Notes: generated by a model from the sequence alone, not told the origin. A stretch of DNA of 64,000 bases from Chryseobacterium rhizosphaerae (GCF_003385455.1 NZ_QNUF01000006.1:1-64000), one strand, 5' to 3'; shown: positions 54,188 through 63,970, counted from the first letter of the stretch. Made by a program: numbers and translations.

Positions 54188-55846
54188 ATGGAAGAACAAA
54201 ATTCAAATATATGGTGGCTCAACGAAGAGTCTGAGCAGATGCTGAACAGAGGATATCTGTTGAAAGGAGAAACAGTAGATGGAGCCATCGACAGAATTAC
54301 CACTGCTGCTGCAAAAAAATTATATAAGCCGGAATTACAGCCTGCATTTAAGGAAATGATCACCAAAGGATGGATCAGTTTCTCTTCACCGGTATGGGCT
54401 AATATGGGAACACAGAGAGGTCTTCCTATCTCATGTTTCAATGTTCATATCCCGGATAGTATCGAAGGGATTACTCACAAAATGGGTGAAGTAATTATGC
54501 AGACAAAAATTGGAGGAGGAACTTCCGGATATTTTGGAGAACTTCGTAACAGAGGTACTGCAGTAACAGATAATGGAAAATCTTCAGGAGCTGTTTCTTT
54601 CATGAAATTGTTTGACACCGCAATGGATGTTGTTTCTCAGGGAGGAGTAAGAAGAGGTGCTTTTGCAGCTTATCTGGACATCGACCATGGAGATATTGAA
54701 GAATTTTTATCGATCAAAGATATCGGAAGCCCTATTCAGAATTTATTTACCGGAGTTTGTGTACCTGATTACTGGATGCAGGACATGATTGACGGTGATA
54801 TGGAAAAACGTAAAGTTTGGGCAAGAGTATTAGAAAGCCGCCAGCAAAAAGGTCTTCCTTATATTTTCTTTACAGATAACGTAAACAGAAACAAACCTCA
54901 GGTTTACAAAGATCAGGGAATGACTGTTAACGCAAGTAATCTTTGCTCGGAAATCATGCTTCCATCTACGAGAGAAGAATCGTTCATCTGCTGTTTATCA
55001 TCAATGAACCTTGAACTATATGATGAATGGAAAGATACTGATGCTGTAAAGCTGGCTGTTTATTTCCTTGATGCTGTTTTATCAGAATTCATTGAAAAAA
55101 CTGAAGGAAATTATTACCTGCAGGGAGCAAGAAACTTCGCACTTCGTCACAGAGCACTTGGATTAGGAGTATTAGGATATCATTCTTATTTACAGAAAAA
55201 TATGATCCCGTTTGAAAGTTTTGAAGCTACTCAATTTAATGCAAGAGCTTTCAGACATATCAAAGAACAGGCTGAACAAGCCTCAAGGGAACTAGCCAAT
55301 ATTTATGGTGAACCGGAATTATTGAAAGGATATGGACTGAGAAATACCACTACAATGGCCATTGCTCCTACCACTTCAAGTTCTGCTATCTTAGGACAAA
55401 CATCTCCGGGAATTGAGCCTTTTGCATCTAACTATTATAAAGCAGGTCTGGCTAAAGGAAACTTTATGCGTAAGAACAAATATCTTGCTAAATTACTGGA
55501 AGAAAAAGGATTGGACAACGAGGAAACCTGGAGAACAATCATGCTGAACCATGGTTCTGTACAGCATTTGTCTGAATTAACTGACGAAGAAAAAGCAGTA
55601 TTCAAAACATTTAAAGAAATTTCTCCTATGGAAATTATTTCTCAGGCTGCACAGAGACAACAATATATCGATCAGGCACAGTCATTGAATCTTCAGATTC
55701 CTTCCACAATGCCTGTAAAAGACGTTAACTATCTGTATATAGAAGCTTGGAAGAAAGGAGTGAAAACACTTTACTACCAAAGAAGTTCTTCTGTTTCAAA
55801 AGAAATGATGGTTAATTTCGTAACATGCTCTGCTTGTGAAGCGTAG
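54188..55846 (+). CDS. nrdA: Class I ribonucleotide reductase large subunit (alpha)
   Basis: A 552-residue catalytic subunit. Redox cysteines appear in PISCFNVHI and ESFICCLSSMN. The active-site N-x-C-x-E is NASNLCSEI, the radical-transfer tyrosine pair is in KTLYYQRSS, and the C-terminal shuttle cysteines are CSACEA. It is much shorter than E. coli NrdA (about 760) and begins directly at the ten-stranded barrel region, without an ATP-cone, so it lacks the usual dATP-sensing activity site. Specificity-site control may remain. A terminator follows. Confidence 0.95.
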   Translation: MEEQNSNIWWLNEESEQMLNRGYLLKGETVDGAIDRITTAAAKKLYKPELQPAFKEMITKGWISFSSPVWANMGTQRGLPISCFNVHIPDSIEGITHKMGEVIMQTKIGGGTSGYFGELRNRGTAVTDNGKSSGAVSFMKLFDTAMDVVSQGGVRRGAFAAYLDIDHGDIEEFLSIKDIGSPIQNLFTGVCVPDYWMQDMIDGDMEKRKVWARVLESRQQKGLPYIFFTDNVNRNKPQVYKDQGMTVNASNLCSEIMLPSTREESFICCLSSMNLELYDEWKDTDAVKLAVYFLDAVLSEFIEKTEGNYYLQGARNFALRHRALGLGVLGYHSYLQKNMIPFESFEATQFNARAFRHIKEQAEQASRELANIYGEPELLKGYGLRNTTTMAIAPTTSSSAILGQTSPGIEPFASNYYKAGLAKGNFMRKNKYLAKLLEEKGLDNEETWRTIMLNHGSVQHLSELTDEEKAVFKTFKEISPMEIISQAAQRQQYIDQAQSLNLQIPSTMPVKDVNYLYIEAWKKGVKTLYYQRSSSVSKEMMVNFVTCSACEA

Positions 55847-55875
55847 ACCCAAATAATAAACACGTCATATCAACG

Positions 55876-55900
55876 AAAGCACGCCTCTGGCGTGCTTTTA
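55876..55900 (+). terminator. Rho-independent terminator after nrdA
   Basis: A 10-bp stem AAAGCACGCC/GGCGTGCTTT with a 3-nt TCT loop and a short T-run. Confidence 0.85.
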
Positions 55901-55989
55901 TTGTTTTATCTCGTAACATCCTGTATTTCTTTTACTATTTATCAACCTGATATTTTAACCAGCTTTCTTCGATTGAAGACCTATATTAA

Positions 55990-56020
55990 CAAAAAAGACC
56001 CGGAAAGAAAATCCGGATCT
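55990..56020 (-). terminator. Rho-independent terminator of the TonB-dependent receptor gene
   Basis: On the minus strand AGATCCGG pairs with CCGGGTCT, followed by a run of six T. Confidence 0.75.
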
Positions 56021-56053
56021 ATTGAAAAAGTGTATAAAATAAAAGATTAATCA

Positions 56054-59000
56054 TTAGAAATTGTATCTGACCCCAAGCTGCGCCTGAAATCTTGATGCAA
56101 ACTGATCAATCGTATAAGGTAATCCCGGTGTTTTAAAATTATACGTTGGATCTCCTGCCGAAGGCTGGCCTGTAGCAATATTTCCGACTTTCGTTAATCC
56201 TACACTTGCTGTGGAATTAAATGTATTAGGTACAAAATATACTTTACCCCAATCTTTGTTTAATAAGTTGGTAAAGTTGATGATACTTAATGAAATCTGA
56301 ATATTACTTTTAGATTTCTCACTAAGTCGGATCTCATCCATAATTCTGATATCTGCCTGAACATTCCAAGGAGTAAAATCACCATTTCTTTCAGTAAATT
56401 TTCCTCTTCTTGATTTCAGATAATCATTATTATTGATAAAATTTTCATAATCTGCAATCTGTTGCTGAGCGGATACCAGTACATTTCCGGAAGCATCTTT
56501 TATAGGGACAATATATTTTGCTGCTTCATTGGCATCTTTAAAGATATAAGCAAGGCCCGCAGCCTGCCCTGTGTTAGCAATAGTACTGTTCACAAACCCC
56601 CAGGAATATGGATTTCCTGACTGAGCATTGAAATACACATTTGTAGATAGTCTATTTGTTTTAGACAGATTAAAGGCATATCCGAGATTAGCCACAATCC
56701 TGTTCTTGGTTGCAAAGTTAGAAGTTGTCAGCTTAGGATCATTAGGTGTCAGTGACTGATTCATCTGCCAGTTACTCTCCATCGAATTCCTTATACCATT
56801 TGTAATATCTTTAGCATCACCATAGGTATAGGCTACAAAGAAATTAAATCCAAAATTATAAGATTTTGAAAGCTGTGCGGTAAGGTTGTAACGGTATCCT
56901 TCTTTAGTATTGGAAAGAAGATAAGCATTGGAAAAGTTACTGTTGATGTTGGTAGTATAAATTGGCATTTCATGATTTACATCATAGCTGTAATATGTTA
57001 CATTATCTGTTTTATTCACTTGCTGGAACCTCAAATCATAAAGGACTTTAGTATAGATACCTTCTAAAGTAAATTTATAACCTTGCAAAATATAATCAAA
57101 AGCCAAGGAACTTCTCCAGACTCTTGGCATTTTAAAATTGTTATCGATAAGGTCTACCTGTACTTTTGAAGAATTTTGCCATTTCGGGAAATTAGAACCT
57201 ATCAAAGGGTCCCCATTAGTCGCAATCTGTGCTGCTGTAGGGGCATTATAATCATAACTTCCAAAACCGACCCCATCATTATAATAGGCATATCCCAACC
57301 ATGCAAATGGAATTCTTCCCACAAAAATACCAGATCCTCCTCTTAATACCATAGATCTGTCTTCGGTGATATCGATGGTAAATCCGAGCCTTGGAGAGAA
57401 AGTAGGTTTATTAAGATAATTATTGGTAAGTTGGCTTAATGGAGTATACTCATAGGTCTTACCAAAATTAGGATCCTGAGGTGAATTTGTTACCAGTGGA
57501 CTCAGCTGCGGTTTGTTAGGTAAATCCGTATAATCCACTCTCACTCCAGGTGACAATCTTACCCGTCCCCAGTTGATCTCATCCTGTAAATACATGGAAA
57601 GAAGATTGACTTTATATTGGGCATATGGATTATCAAAAAGAGTTTGTCTGTCTTCTCCGTTAAAAGGATAGGTACCTCTTATTCTTGCAGGGTTGGAATT
57701 ATAAAAATCATTGAGACTTTTGTAAGAAATTCTACCATTCAAGGCATTTACAAAACCATAATTAATATTATACAACTCATTATGAGTTCCCAATAAAAAA
57801 GTATGATTTCCTGTTTTATAAGTCAGATTATCCGTAATTTCAAAAGTCTTCTGTTTCATATTAAAAACGGTAGCTTCTCTATCGTTTCCCAACAAAATAG
57901 TTCCGCCATTATACGCAATTTCAACCTGGGGAAACATTGCGTTACCTGAAGTAGGATCTCTGTAATCATGAATAGAAGAATACCCTAGAACTAAATTATT
58001 ATTCCATTTATCATTAAAACGACTTTTCAACTCAAGTGTAGTGGTGGAAGCCGTATTTTTCTGAATAAAATCCATACTGGAAAATCTGAAATTGGCACCG
58101 TCTCTTTCCAGGTTGGAAGCTTGTGAAAATACTGTATTATTTTTAATAGATAATGTATGTTGATCATTGATTTTCCAATCTAGTTTATTAAAAAGCTTAG
58201 AACTTTCAGAGAAATTGTTGTATTGATTAAAACTACCTACATTGAACCCGTATTTAGTTCTTACAAAATCTGAAATCCGCTGTGCTACTCCCTCATTAAC
58301 CAAAGCATTGGGATCATTAGCATTATAAAACACAGGATCTGTTCTTTTGGTATACTCCAGATTGGTAAATAGAAATAATTTATCTCTTACAATCGGTAAT
58401 CCTACTCTTCCCCCGTAAATAAAATCTGAAAAATCTTTTGGCATTTTTGAATTATCTCCCACTCTGTTATTTCCCGTAATGCTTGCATTCCTTCCATATA
58501 CATACATGGAACCCGTTACATCATTACTTCCACTGCGCGTGACAGCATTGATACTTCCTCCAAGAAAATTCCCCAGCTTTACATCATAAGGAGCGATATA
58601 AACCTGTACATCCTGAATAGCATCTAAACTTATGGAATTGGAGCGGGTACTGCTTCCCGGCATTCCCGAAGTACCTGTTTGCCCTCCTAGAGAAGGGCTG
58701 AAACCAATTGCATCATTATTGATGGAACCATCAATAGTAACGTTATTATAACGGAAATTGGTTCCGTTAAAAGAATTATTAGCACTCTGAGGAACCAATT
58801 TGGTAACATCCTGGATTCCTCTGTTGATATTAGGTAGTCCTGAAATCTGTGCCTGACTGATCCCTATACCGTTTTTCACACTGTTTTTTTTAGAGGTAAT
58901 CTTTACCTCATCAAGAGTCCTTTCTGTATTTCCTAATTCTACTACCGGCAAATCATTACTTCCCAAAGCAAGTTGTACGTTCGTATTTTCGTAAATAATT

Positions 59001-59239
59001 TTTGAGCCATCAGATATCATTATCTTATAAGGACCACCAGGCTGAAGATTATCCAGACTGAACTGCCCTTTACTATTACTTTTGGTTTCAAAAGTACTAT
59101 TGGTAGGTATATGTATTACCTTTACTGTAACTTCAGAAGAAATTCCTTTTAATCTCCCAAAAATTTTAGAGCTTGTTTCCTGTGAAAATGCAAATCCAAA
59201 AGACAGTAAAGCAAAAGCACAGATCAATTTTTTCTTCAT
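56054..59239 (-). CDS. Oar-like TonB-dependent outer-membrane receptor
   Basis: A 1061-residue protein. A signal peptide (MKKKLICAFALLSFGFAFSQ) is followed by a carboxypeptidase-like regulatory domain (about 25-110), a plug (about 110-240, with GISQAQISGLPNINRGIQDV and GSINAVTRSGSNDVTGS) and a 22-strand-type barrel ending in LGVRYNF. The pattern matches the Oar (OmpA-related) family found in Bacteroidota and myxobacteria rather than SusC. No SusD partner is present. Substrate unknown. It stands alone between two terminator-bounded units. Confidence 0.9.
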   Translation of the reverse strand: MKKKLICAFALLSFGFAFSQETSSKIFGRLKGISSEVTVKVIHIPTNSTFETKSNSKGQFSLDNLQPGGPYKIMISDGSKIIYENTNVQLALGSNDLPVVELGNTERTLDEVKITSKKNSVKNGIGISQAQISGLPNINRGIQDVTKLVPQSANNSFNGTNFRYNNVTIDGSINNDAIGFSPSLGGQTGTSGMPGSSTRSNSISLDAIQDVQVYIAPYDVKLGNFLGGSINAVTRSGSNDVTGSMYVYGRNASITGNNRVGDNSKMPKDFSDFIYGGRVGLPIVRDKLFLFTNLEYTKRTDPVFYNANDPNALVNEGVAQRISDFVRTKYGFNVGSFNQYNNFSESSKLFNKLDWKINDQHTLSIKNNTVFSQASNLERDGANFRFSSMDFIQKNTASTTTLELKSRFNDKWNNNLVLGYSSIHDYRDPTSGNAMFPQVEIAYNGGTILLGNDREATVFNMKQKTFEITDNLTYKTGNHTFLLGTHNELYNINYGFVNALNGRISYKSLNDFYNSNPARIRGTYPFNGEDRQTLFDNPYAQYKVNLLSMYLQDEINWGRVRLSPGVRVDYTDLPNKPQLSPLVTNSPQDPNFGKTYEYTPLSQLTNNYLNKPTFSPRLGFTIDITEDRSMVLRGGSGIFVGRIPFAWLGYAYYNDGVGFGSYDYNAPTAAQIATNGDPLIGSNFPKWQNSSKVQVDLIDNNFKMPRVWRSSLAFDYILQGYKFTLEGIYTKVLYDLRFQQVNKTDNVTYYSYDVNHEMPIYTTNINSNFSNAYLLSNTKEGYRYNLTAQLSKSYNFGFNFFVAYTYGDAKDITNGIRNSMESNWQMNQSLTPNDPKLTTSNFATKNRIVANLGYAFNLSKTNRLSTNVYFNAQSGNPYSWGFVNSTIANTGQAAGLAYIFKDANEAAKYIVPIKDASGNVLVSAQQQIADYENFINNNDYLKSRRGKFTERNGDFTPWNVQADIRIMDEIRLSEKSKSNIQISLSIINFTNLLNKDWGKVYFVPNTFNSTASVGLTKVGNIATGQPSAGDPTYNFKTPGLPYTIDQFASRFQAQLGVRYNF

Positions 59240-59746
59240 ATTTTTATTACTACGAATTTGAAGGTAAAATTAGATTTCAGAGAAATGAAGTACGGTAACA
59301 TATAATTAACATTACGTAACATAAAGTTTAACATTTCCTTAAAAAAAACTTAATATCTATATCATATCAGCTGTGTAAATTCTCATCTTTTCTATAGAAA
59401 TCAATGAAAAAAAATGCTTATTTTAAAGATTAAAATAATTTAATATGAAATTCGGACAGGTAGAAGCCCTTTATAAAATAGATTTTGCTCTTCCCAAAAA
59501 TCACTCTAAAACCAAAGAAATTTTAAATAGATCACATAGATATTTTTCTATACAAAAGAATAATACCATATTTATTTTTTAAATTCATTAAAAATTTTAA
59601 TCACAATACACTAAAACCACCATATTTAGCATATAAAAAACAAAAACACATTTAAAACCACTAATAATCAACCTATTAAAAAAGGACTAATTTAGCATTC
59701 ACATGAATGGATAGTCAAAAAATCTAATACCATTAAAAACTCAATT
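59240..59746. other. 507-base intergenic region with a gene remnant
   Basis: It holds the truncated DUF72 copy at 59445-59582. The remaining AT-rich DNA shows no other gene, terminator or clear promoter; the upstream T9SS gene promoter is not obvious. Confidence 0.6.
59445..59582 (+). pseudogene. Truncated copy of the 5' end of the DUF72 gene
   Basis: The first 84 bases match the start of the DUF72 gene at 62008 with about nine mismatches, and the last 24 of those (ending TTTTAAAT) are identical. The first 28 codons are nearly the same: MKFGQVEALYKIDFALPK here, MKFGQVEDPSKIDFTLPK there. The copy then diverges and stops after 45 codons. Similarity begins at the ATG; upstream DNA is unrelated. 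Probably a remnant of a duplication flanking the T9SS gene between the two copies. Confidence 0.8.
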
Positions 59747-61906
59747 ATGAAAAAAATACTATTTACTTTATCAGTAAGCTGTTTTTCTATGGCTTATACT
59801 CAGACCCTCAACTTTTCTGATGTAAAATTCAAAGCACTTCTGCTAAGTGCCAATCCCACCAATCAGATTGCAAAAGACCTTAATGGAAATGCTATTGTTA
59901 TTGACCAGAATGGGGATGGAGAAATTCAGCTTCCGGAGGCTCTACAGGTAAAAATTCTGAATATAAAGGTGGATGCTGACCAGATGTATATTAATCCTGC
60001 CGGAGACCGAAATGATCCTAACAATATAAATTCTACCTATTACAACAGCCATCTTCCTGATGGTATTTCAGACGCCTTACTTTTCTCCAATCTTGAAGAA
60101 CTTTACTTTTGGAATACCAGAACCGCCAATATCAGCTTTATCAATAACGGTAAAATCAAAAAAGTACAGGGAAGACCTTTCTACTATGACCTCTCTCAAT
60201 CCGGACAATATACAGCAGCCCCTATTAATCTTTCATTTGACAACTGCCCGGGAATCCAAAATATTACAGATGTCATCGCCTATCAGGCTACAGGTAATCC
60301 GTGGTATTCTCCTGAAAACAGTTTAAGTATAAAAAACTGTCAACAGATCAACAGCAATGCGATTATTGATTCAGCTGAACTTAAAGAACTTCATATTCAG
60401 AACTCAAGTATTACCAGTTTAACTTTTAATTCGTGTAAGTTTTTATCAAAAATTTCGGTTCCTAATCTAAGCACTTTAACAAAGATATCCGTACTGGGTG
60501 ATAACGGAACATTTTCCTCCAGCAACAGTCAGGATATCGAACTGATTGCCAACAACTGTACTAATTTGCAGGAAATCATAGCAGACACCGATCACTATTC
60601 TTCAACCGGAGCCTATTTTTCTGCAGTGAACCTGAATGGCAGTACTTCATTAAAGAAAATAAAAGGACTGAATGCTCCCACTATTGATTTTAGTACAGCA
60701 GGGCTTGTTAATCTGGAAGAATTAGATTGCTCTTTCTACAACAGATACGGATACAATACTACATCTGGTATTTATTTTGGGAATGTAAATGCACTGAACC
60801 TTGCGGGTCTTCCAAAACTTAAAATATTAAAGGCTTTTAATCAGAAAATATCCAATAGTATCAACTTCATTGCTGCACAAGCTTTGGAAAATATTGATAT
60901 CACCAACTCATGTGGTTATATGAATACAGTAAATGTTAGTAATCTTGCGAGTCTTACCACTTTAAAAACCGGCAGAGTCGAGGCCTTAAATACTCAAGGT
61001 AACGATGATCTACAAAAAATTACTGCTAAAAATTGTACCTCATTAGCAAATTTCATTTTTAATGGCAACAGTCATTTAAAAGAATTAGATATAGAGAACT
61101 GTACTGCTATACAAAAAATAGCGATCGGTTATTACGTAATAGAAAGAGATGGTGTTTTTCCTGAATTAAATTCAATTAATTTATTACAATGTACTGGTAT
61201 TAAAGAAATTACCATTCATAATACAGAAATAAATACCTTAAATACTTCACAATGTTCCGCTTTAAAAACATTAGAGCTTAAAGATGACAACTTACTATCT
61301 TCTATTGACATTTCTAACAATTTTAACTTAGAATCCATTACGTTACAGTCACTACCTCTAATTTCACAAGTGAATACTTTAAATAATATAAAGCTAAAAA
61401 CTGCATTTATTAGCAACAGTCCTCAAATAACACAACTGAATTTTTCTACTGCAACAAATTTTGAAGGACTTTCACTTTGGAATATGCCAAACCTCACTTA
61501 TGTTAATATAAGAAATGGATCTATAGAGGAATTTCATGATTACAATGGCTATAACATCAATCTCCAAATGTGTGTCGACGATGCCCAATTAAGCGATCTA
61601 CAATCAATGTATCCTGATATTACATTTACAGCAAACTGTGGGAGCTTTCTTCAAAACAGAAATGTAAAAGCTAATATAAAATCTTTCCAAGTTTTCCCAA
61701 ATCCTGTAAAAGATATCCTGCAGGTTAATTCTGACTCTGTTATAAAAAATATAAAAATAGTTGATACTCAGTCAAGGATTATCTTCAACCAGGATTTTAA
61801 TCAGGAACTTATAAAAATTGATCTTTCAAGCTATCCTAATTCAGTTTACATCATGAAAATAACCACTGATAAAGGACAAGTAACGGAGAAGATTATAAAA
61901 AGATAA
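59747..61906 (+). CDS. T9SS-secreted leucine-rich-like repeat protein with an EF-hand loop
   Basis: A 719-residue protein. A signal peptide (MKKILFTLSVSCFSMAYTQ) is followed by a calcium-type EF-hand loop DQNGDGEIQLPE (about residues 53-64; Asp1, Asn3, Asp5, Glu7, Ile8, Glu12). Residues 90-640 carry irregular repeats with the xLxxLxxxNCxxLxxI pattern (NNCTNLQEI, LPKLKILKAFN, ENCTAIQKIAI, NMPNLTYVNI), a Cys-phased LRR type. The C-terminus (from about 647, FPNPVKDILQV...VTEKIIKR) is a type A T9SS domain. Surface or secreted; probably binds protein or glycan. It lies between a DUF72 remnant and the intact DUF72 gene. Confidence 0.87.
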   Translation: MKKILFTLSVSCFSMAYTQTLNFSDVKFKALLLSANPTNQIAKDLNGNAIVIDQNGDGEIQLPEALQVKILNIKVDADQMYINPAGDRNDPNNINSTYYNSHLPDGISDALLFSNLEELYFWNTRTANISFINNGKIKKVQGRPFYYDLSQSGQYTAAPINLSFDNCPGIQNITDVIAYQATGNPWYSPENSLSIKNCQQINSNAIIDSAELKELHIQNSSITSLTFNSCKFLSKISVPNLSTLTKISVLGDNGTFSSSNSQDIELIANNCTNLQEIIADTDHYSSTGAYFSAVNLNGSTSLKKIKGLNAPTIDFSTAGLVNLEELDCSFYNRYGYNTTSGIYFGNVNALNLAGLPKLKILKAFNQKISNSINFIAAQALENIDITNSCGYMNTVNVSNLASLTTLKTGRVEALNTQGNDDLQKITAKNCTSLANFIFNGNSHLKELDIENCTAIQKIAIGYYVIERDGVFPELNSINLLQCTGIKEITIHNTEINTLNTSQCSALKTLELKDDNLLSSIDISNNFNLESITLQSLPLISQVNTLNNIKLKTAFISNSPQITQLNFSTATNFEGLSLWNMPNLTYVNIRNGSIEEFHDYNGYNINLQMCVDDAQLSDLQSMYPDITFTANCGSFLQNRNVKANIKSFQVFPNPVKDILQVNSDSVIKNIKIVDTQSRIIFNQDFNQELIKIDLSSYPNSVYIMKITTDKGQVTEKIIKR

Positions 61907-61930
61907 TCTTCTTCAAAACACATCTTTTTT

Positions 61931-61966
61931 ACCAAAAATCATAGAACGTTCTATGATTTTTTTGGT
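61931..61966 (+). terminator. Rho-independent terminator after the T9SS repeat protein
   Basis: A long near-perfect palindrome ATCATAGAAC/GTTCTATGAT flanked by A and T runs, just past the stop. Confidence 0.85.
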
Positions 61967-61967
61967 T

Positions 61968-61975
61968 TATATTTG
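61968..61975 (+). promoter_or_regulatory. Candidate -7 element for the DUF72 gene
   Basis: TATATTTG, 32 bases upstream of the ATG at 62008. The -33 region would fall within the upstream terminator; none is clear. Confidence 0.4.
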
Positions 61976-62007
61976 TGTATATTGTTTAATACCATAAAAC
62001 GAGATAT

Positions 62008-62898
62008 ATGAAATTCGGACAAGTAGAAGACCCTTCAAAAATAGATTTTACCCTTCCCAAAGATCATTCTAAAACCAAAGAAATTTTAAATCTTAATAAA
62101 AAAGGGTTTGAAAACCTATCTATAGGATGCGCCAAATGGAACAAAACCGACCTTAAAGGATTTTATCCTAAAGGAACAAAGGATGAGCTGACCTATTATG
62201 CCACTCAATTTAATTCTATTGAACTGAATGCTACATTTTACGGAATGCCTACTCCGGATCAGGTGAAAACATGGAAGGAAAAAACACCTGAAAATTTTAA
62301 ATTCTTTCCTAAGATCACCAATACGGTATCGCATTTCAGAAGACTTATTGACGTTACGGATCCTGTAACTCATTTTGCTTCTGCCGTCATGAATTTTGAT
62401 GAAAAATTAGGAATGGCTTTTCTTCAGCTTCATGATAATTTTAAACCGAAGGATTACGACAGGCTGGAAAAGTTTGTGAAAGAATGGCCCAAAGAAGTTC
62501 CTCTGGCTATAGAGCTTAGAAATACGGAATGGTTTACTGACGAAGAGATACTCAATACAACCTGCGAGCTCTTTGAAGCCCATAACATCACCAACATCAT
62601 CGTAGATACTGCGGGAAGGAGAGATATGCTCCATATGCGTCTTACTACTCCTAATGCATTTATCCGTTATGTAGGAGCTAACGCAGAGAGTGACTATGAA
62701 AGATTGGATGACTGGTTAAAGCATCTGACAAAATGGAAAAAAGAAGGTTTACAAAATCTTTATTTCTTTGTTCATCAAAATATAGAAAAAGCTTCTCCTC
62801 TGCTGTCTGCTTACTTCATTAAAAAAGTCAATGAAGAATGGAAAACTGATATTCATGTTCCGCAGATGGCCAGTGAAAGTACAGGAACATTATTTTAG
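62008..62898 (+). CDS. DUF72 domain-containing protein (YecE-like)
   Basis: A 296-residue protein with a TIM-barrel-type DUF72 domain. Motifs: LSIGCAKWNKTDLKGFYPKG, QFNSIELNATFYGMPT, PENFKFFPKITNTVSHFRRL, IELRNTEWFT and NLYFFVHQN. It has about 40 extra N-terminal residues compared with YecE; the first 28 of these codons are copied in the remnant at 59445. Function of the family is unknown. A single-gene unit with its own -7 element. Confidence 0.88.
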   Translation: MKFGQVEDPSKIDFTLPKDHSKTKEILNLNKKGFENLSIGCAKWNKTDLKGFYPKGTKDELTYYATQFNSIELNATFYGMPTPDQVKTWKEKTPENFKFFPKITNTVSHFRRLIDVTDPVTHFASAVMNFDEKLGMAFLQLHDNFKPKDYDRLEKFVKEWPKEVPLAIELRNTEWFTDEEILNTTCELFEAHNITNIIVDTAGRRDMLHMRLTTPNAFIRYVGANAESDYERLDDWLKHLTKWKKEGLQNLYFFVHQNIEKASPLLSAYFIKKVNEEWKTDIHVPQMASESTGTLF

Positions 62899-63076
62899 TC
62901 CAAACAGAGTACTGTCAAATAATAATATACTCATTCACAAAAACTTATATAGAATGATTCCAGTTTATTGCTAAAATTCATTTCTCAGTGATAAAAACCT
63001 TTTCTTATCATAAATTTTTATACTTTAGTGAACTAATATATTTCACACAACAGTGTAAACTTAAAAAAACGAGATA

Positions 63077-63307
63077 ATGGAAAAGGAAATCTGTAGAATT
63101 AGCATCGCCAACAACTGGTTAGGCGATGAGTATATTTTTTATGAAAATGGTACCATAAAAAGAATATATGATAACCATAGTATGAGCTCCAATGTTACTG
63201 AATGGTTGGAACCCGGACAAATAAGTAAACTGAATAAAGATAAATTGGTTAAAAGCTGCCCGGAAGAACTTAAAGAGCAAGTCATGCATATTCTGGATTA
63301 TCCTTAA
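63077..63307 (+). CDS. Small protein of unknown function
   Basis: A 76-residue cytoplasmic protein without signal peptide or membrane helix. The N-terminal half is beta-like (CRISIANNWLGDEYIFYENGTIKRIYDN), the C-terminal half helical and charged. No family recognised. It starts at ATG after GAGATA, and a strong terminator follows, which supports it as a real gene. Confidence 0.65.
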   Translation: MEKEICRISIANNWLGDEYIFYENGTIKRIYDNHSMSSNVTEWLEPGQISKLNKDKLVKSCPEELKEQVMHILDYP

Positions 63308-63316
63308 TATAAAATA

Positions 63317-63356
63317 AAAAAAAGAGTAATAAACTATGGTTTATTACTCTTTTTTC
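63317..63356. terminator. Bidirectional Rho-independent terminator
   Basis: A 17-bp stem AAAAAAGAGTAATAAAC/GTTTATTACTCTTTTTT with a 4-nt loop, between two convergent genes. Confidence 0.92.
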
Positions 63357-63358
63357 AT

Positions 63359-63958
63359 TTAGTGTGATTTATTTTTTCTCAGAAGCAATACCAGATTAAG
63401 GAATAAAAGCAGAAAATCCAATGAGATCCAGATTCCCAGTTTTGTATTTTCATAATTGTAGGCATCAACCTGTTTTTTTGCAGCTTCAGAAAGCTTTACA
63501 CTTTGATTGATATAATTTTGTACCTCTACGATCTGATCAATATTCTTATTGGGAACAGAATGTTGAGAAAAATAAACAAGGTTCTTTTTCCCCAAATACC
63601 CCACAATCCAATACTCATCAGATGTATCCATTTTAAGATATTCTATCCTATAGTATTCCGGACGTATTTTCCCTATATGCTTAGGCTCTAGTATTATGTT
63701 TGACTGTACCTTATTCACATTGATCAGATAAAAATCCAGCGTCTGTGGAAGTTTATTCACAACCTGAAGCCCCACTGAATTGTCAACAAATGCGACAGCG
63801 CTTTTTTTGATAAACCAATACGCAAAAAAAGAAATTGAAAAAACAACCGTGAGAATACGGAACAGCTTTGCCCATTTTGCCACCTTTCCTGATTTCACTT
63901 TATAAAAAACCAAAGAAAACACACAAGCCCAAAAGATAACAAAAATGATAAATTCCAT
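63359..63958 (-). CDS. Membrane protein of unknown function with two or three helices
   Basis: A 199-residue protein. The N-terminal helices are FIIFVIFWACVFSLVFYKV (about 3-21) and ILTVVFSISFFAYWFI (about 35-50). A soluble part (about 55-165) contains NSVGLQVVNKLPQTLDFYLINVN, and a C-terminal helix (LDFLLLFLNLVLLL) is followed by RKNKSH. No family recognised. Its -7 element lies only 4 bases upstream of the ATG, so the message may be leaderless. Confidence 0.75.
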   Translation of the reverse strand: MEFIIFVIFWACVFSLVFYKVKSGKVAKWAKLFRILTVVFSISFFAYWFIKKSAVAFVDNSVGLQVVNKLPQTLDFYLINVNKVQSNIILEPKHIGKIRPEYYRIEYLKMDTSDEYWIVGYLGKKNLVYFSQHSVPNKNIDQIVEVQNYINQSVKLSEAAKKQVDAYNYENTKLGIWISLDFLLLFLNLVLLLRKNKSH

Positions 63959-63962
63959 ATTG

Positions 63963-63970
63963 CAAAGATA
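63963..63970 (-). promoter_or_regulatory. Candidate -7 element for the last gene
   Basis: TATCTTTG on the minus strand, 4 bases upstream of the ATG at 63958. No clear -33 in the remaining window. Confidence 0.4.
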
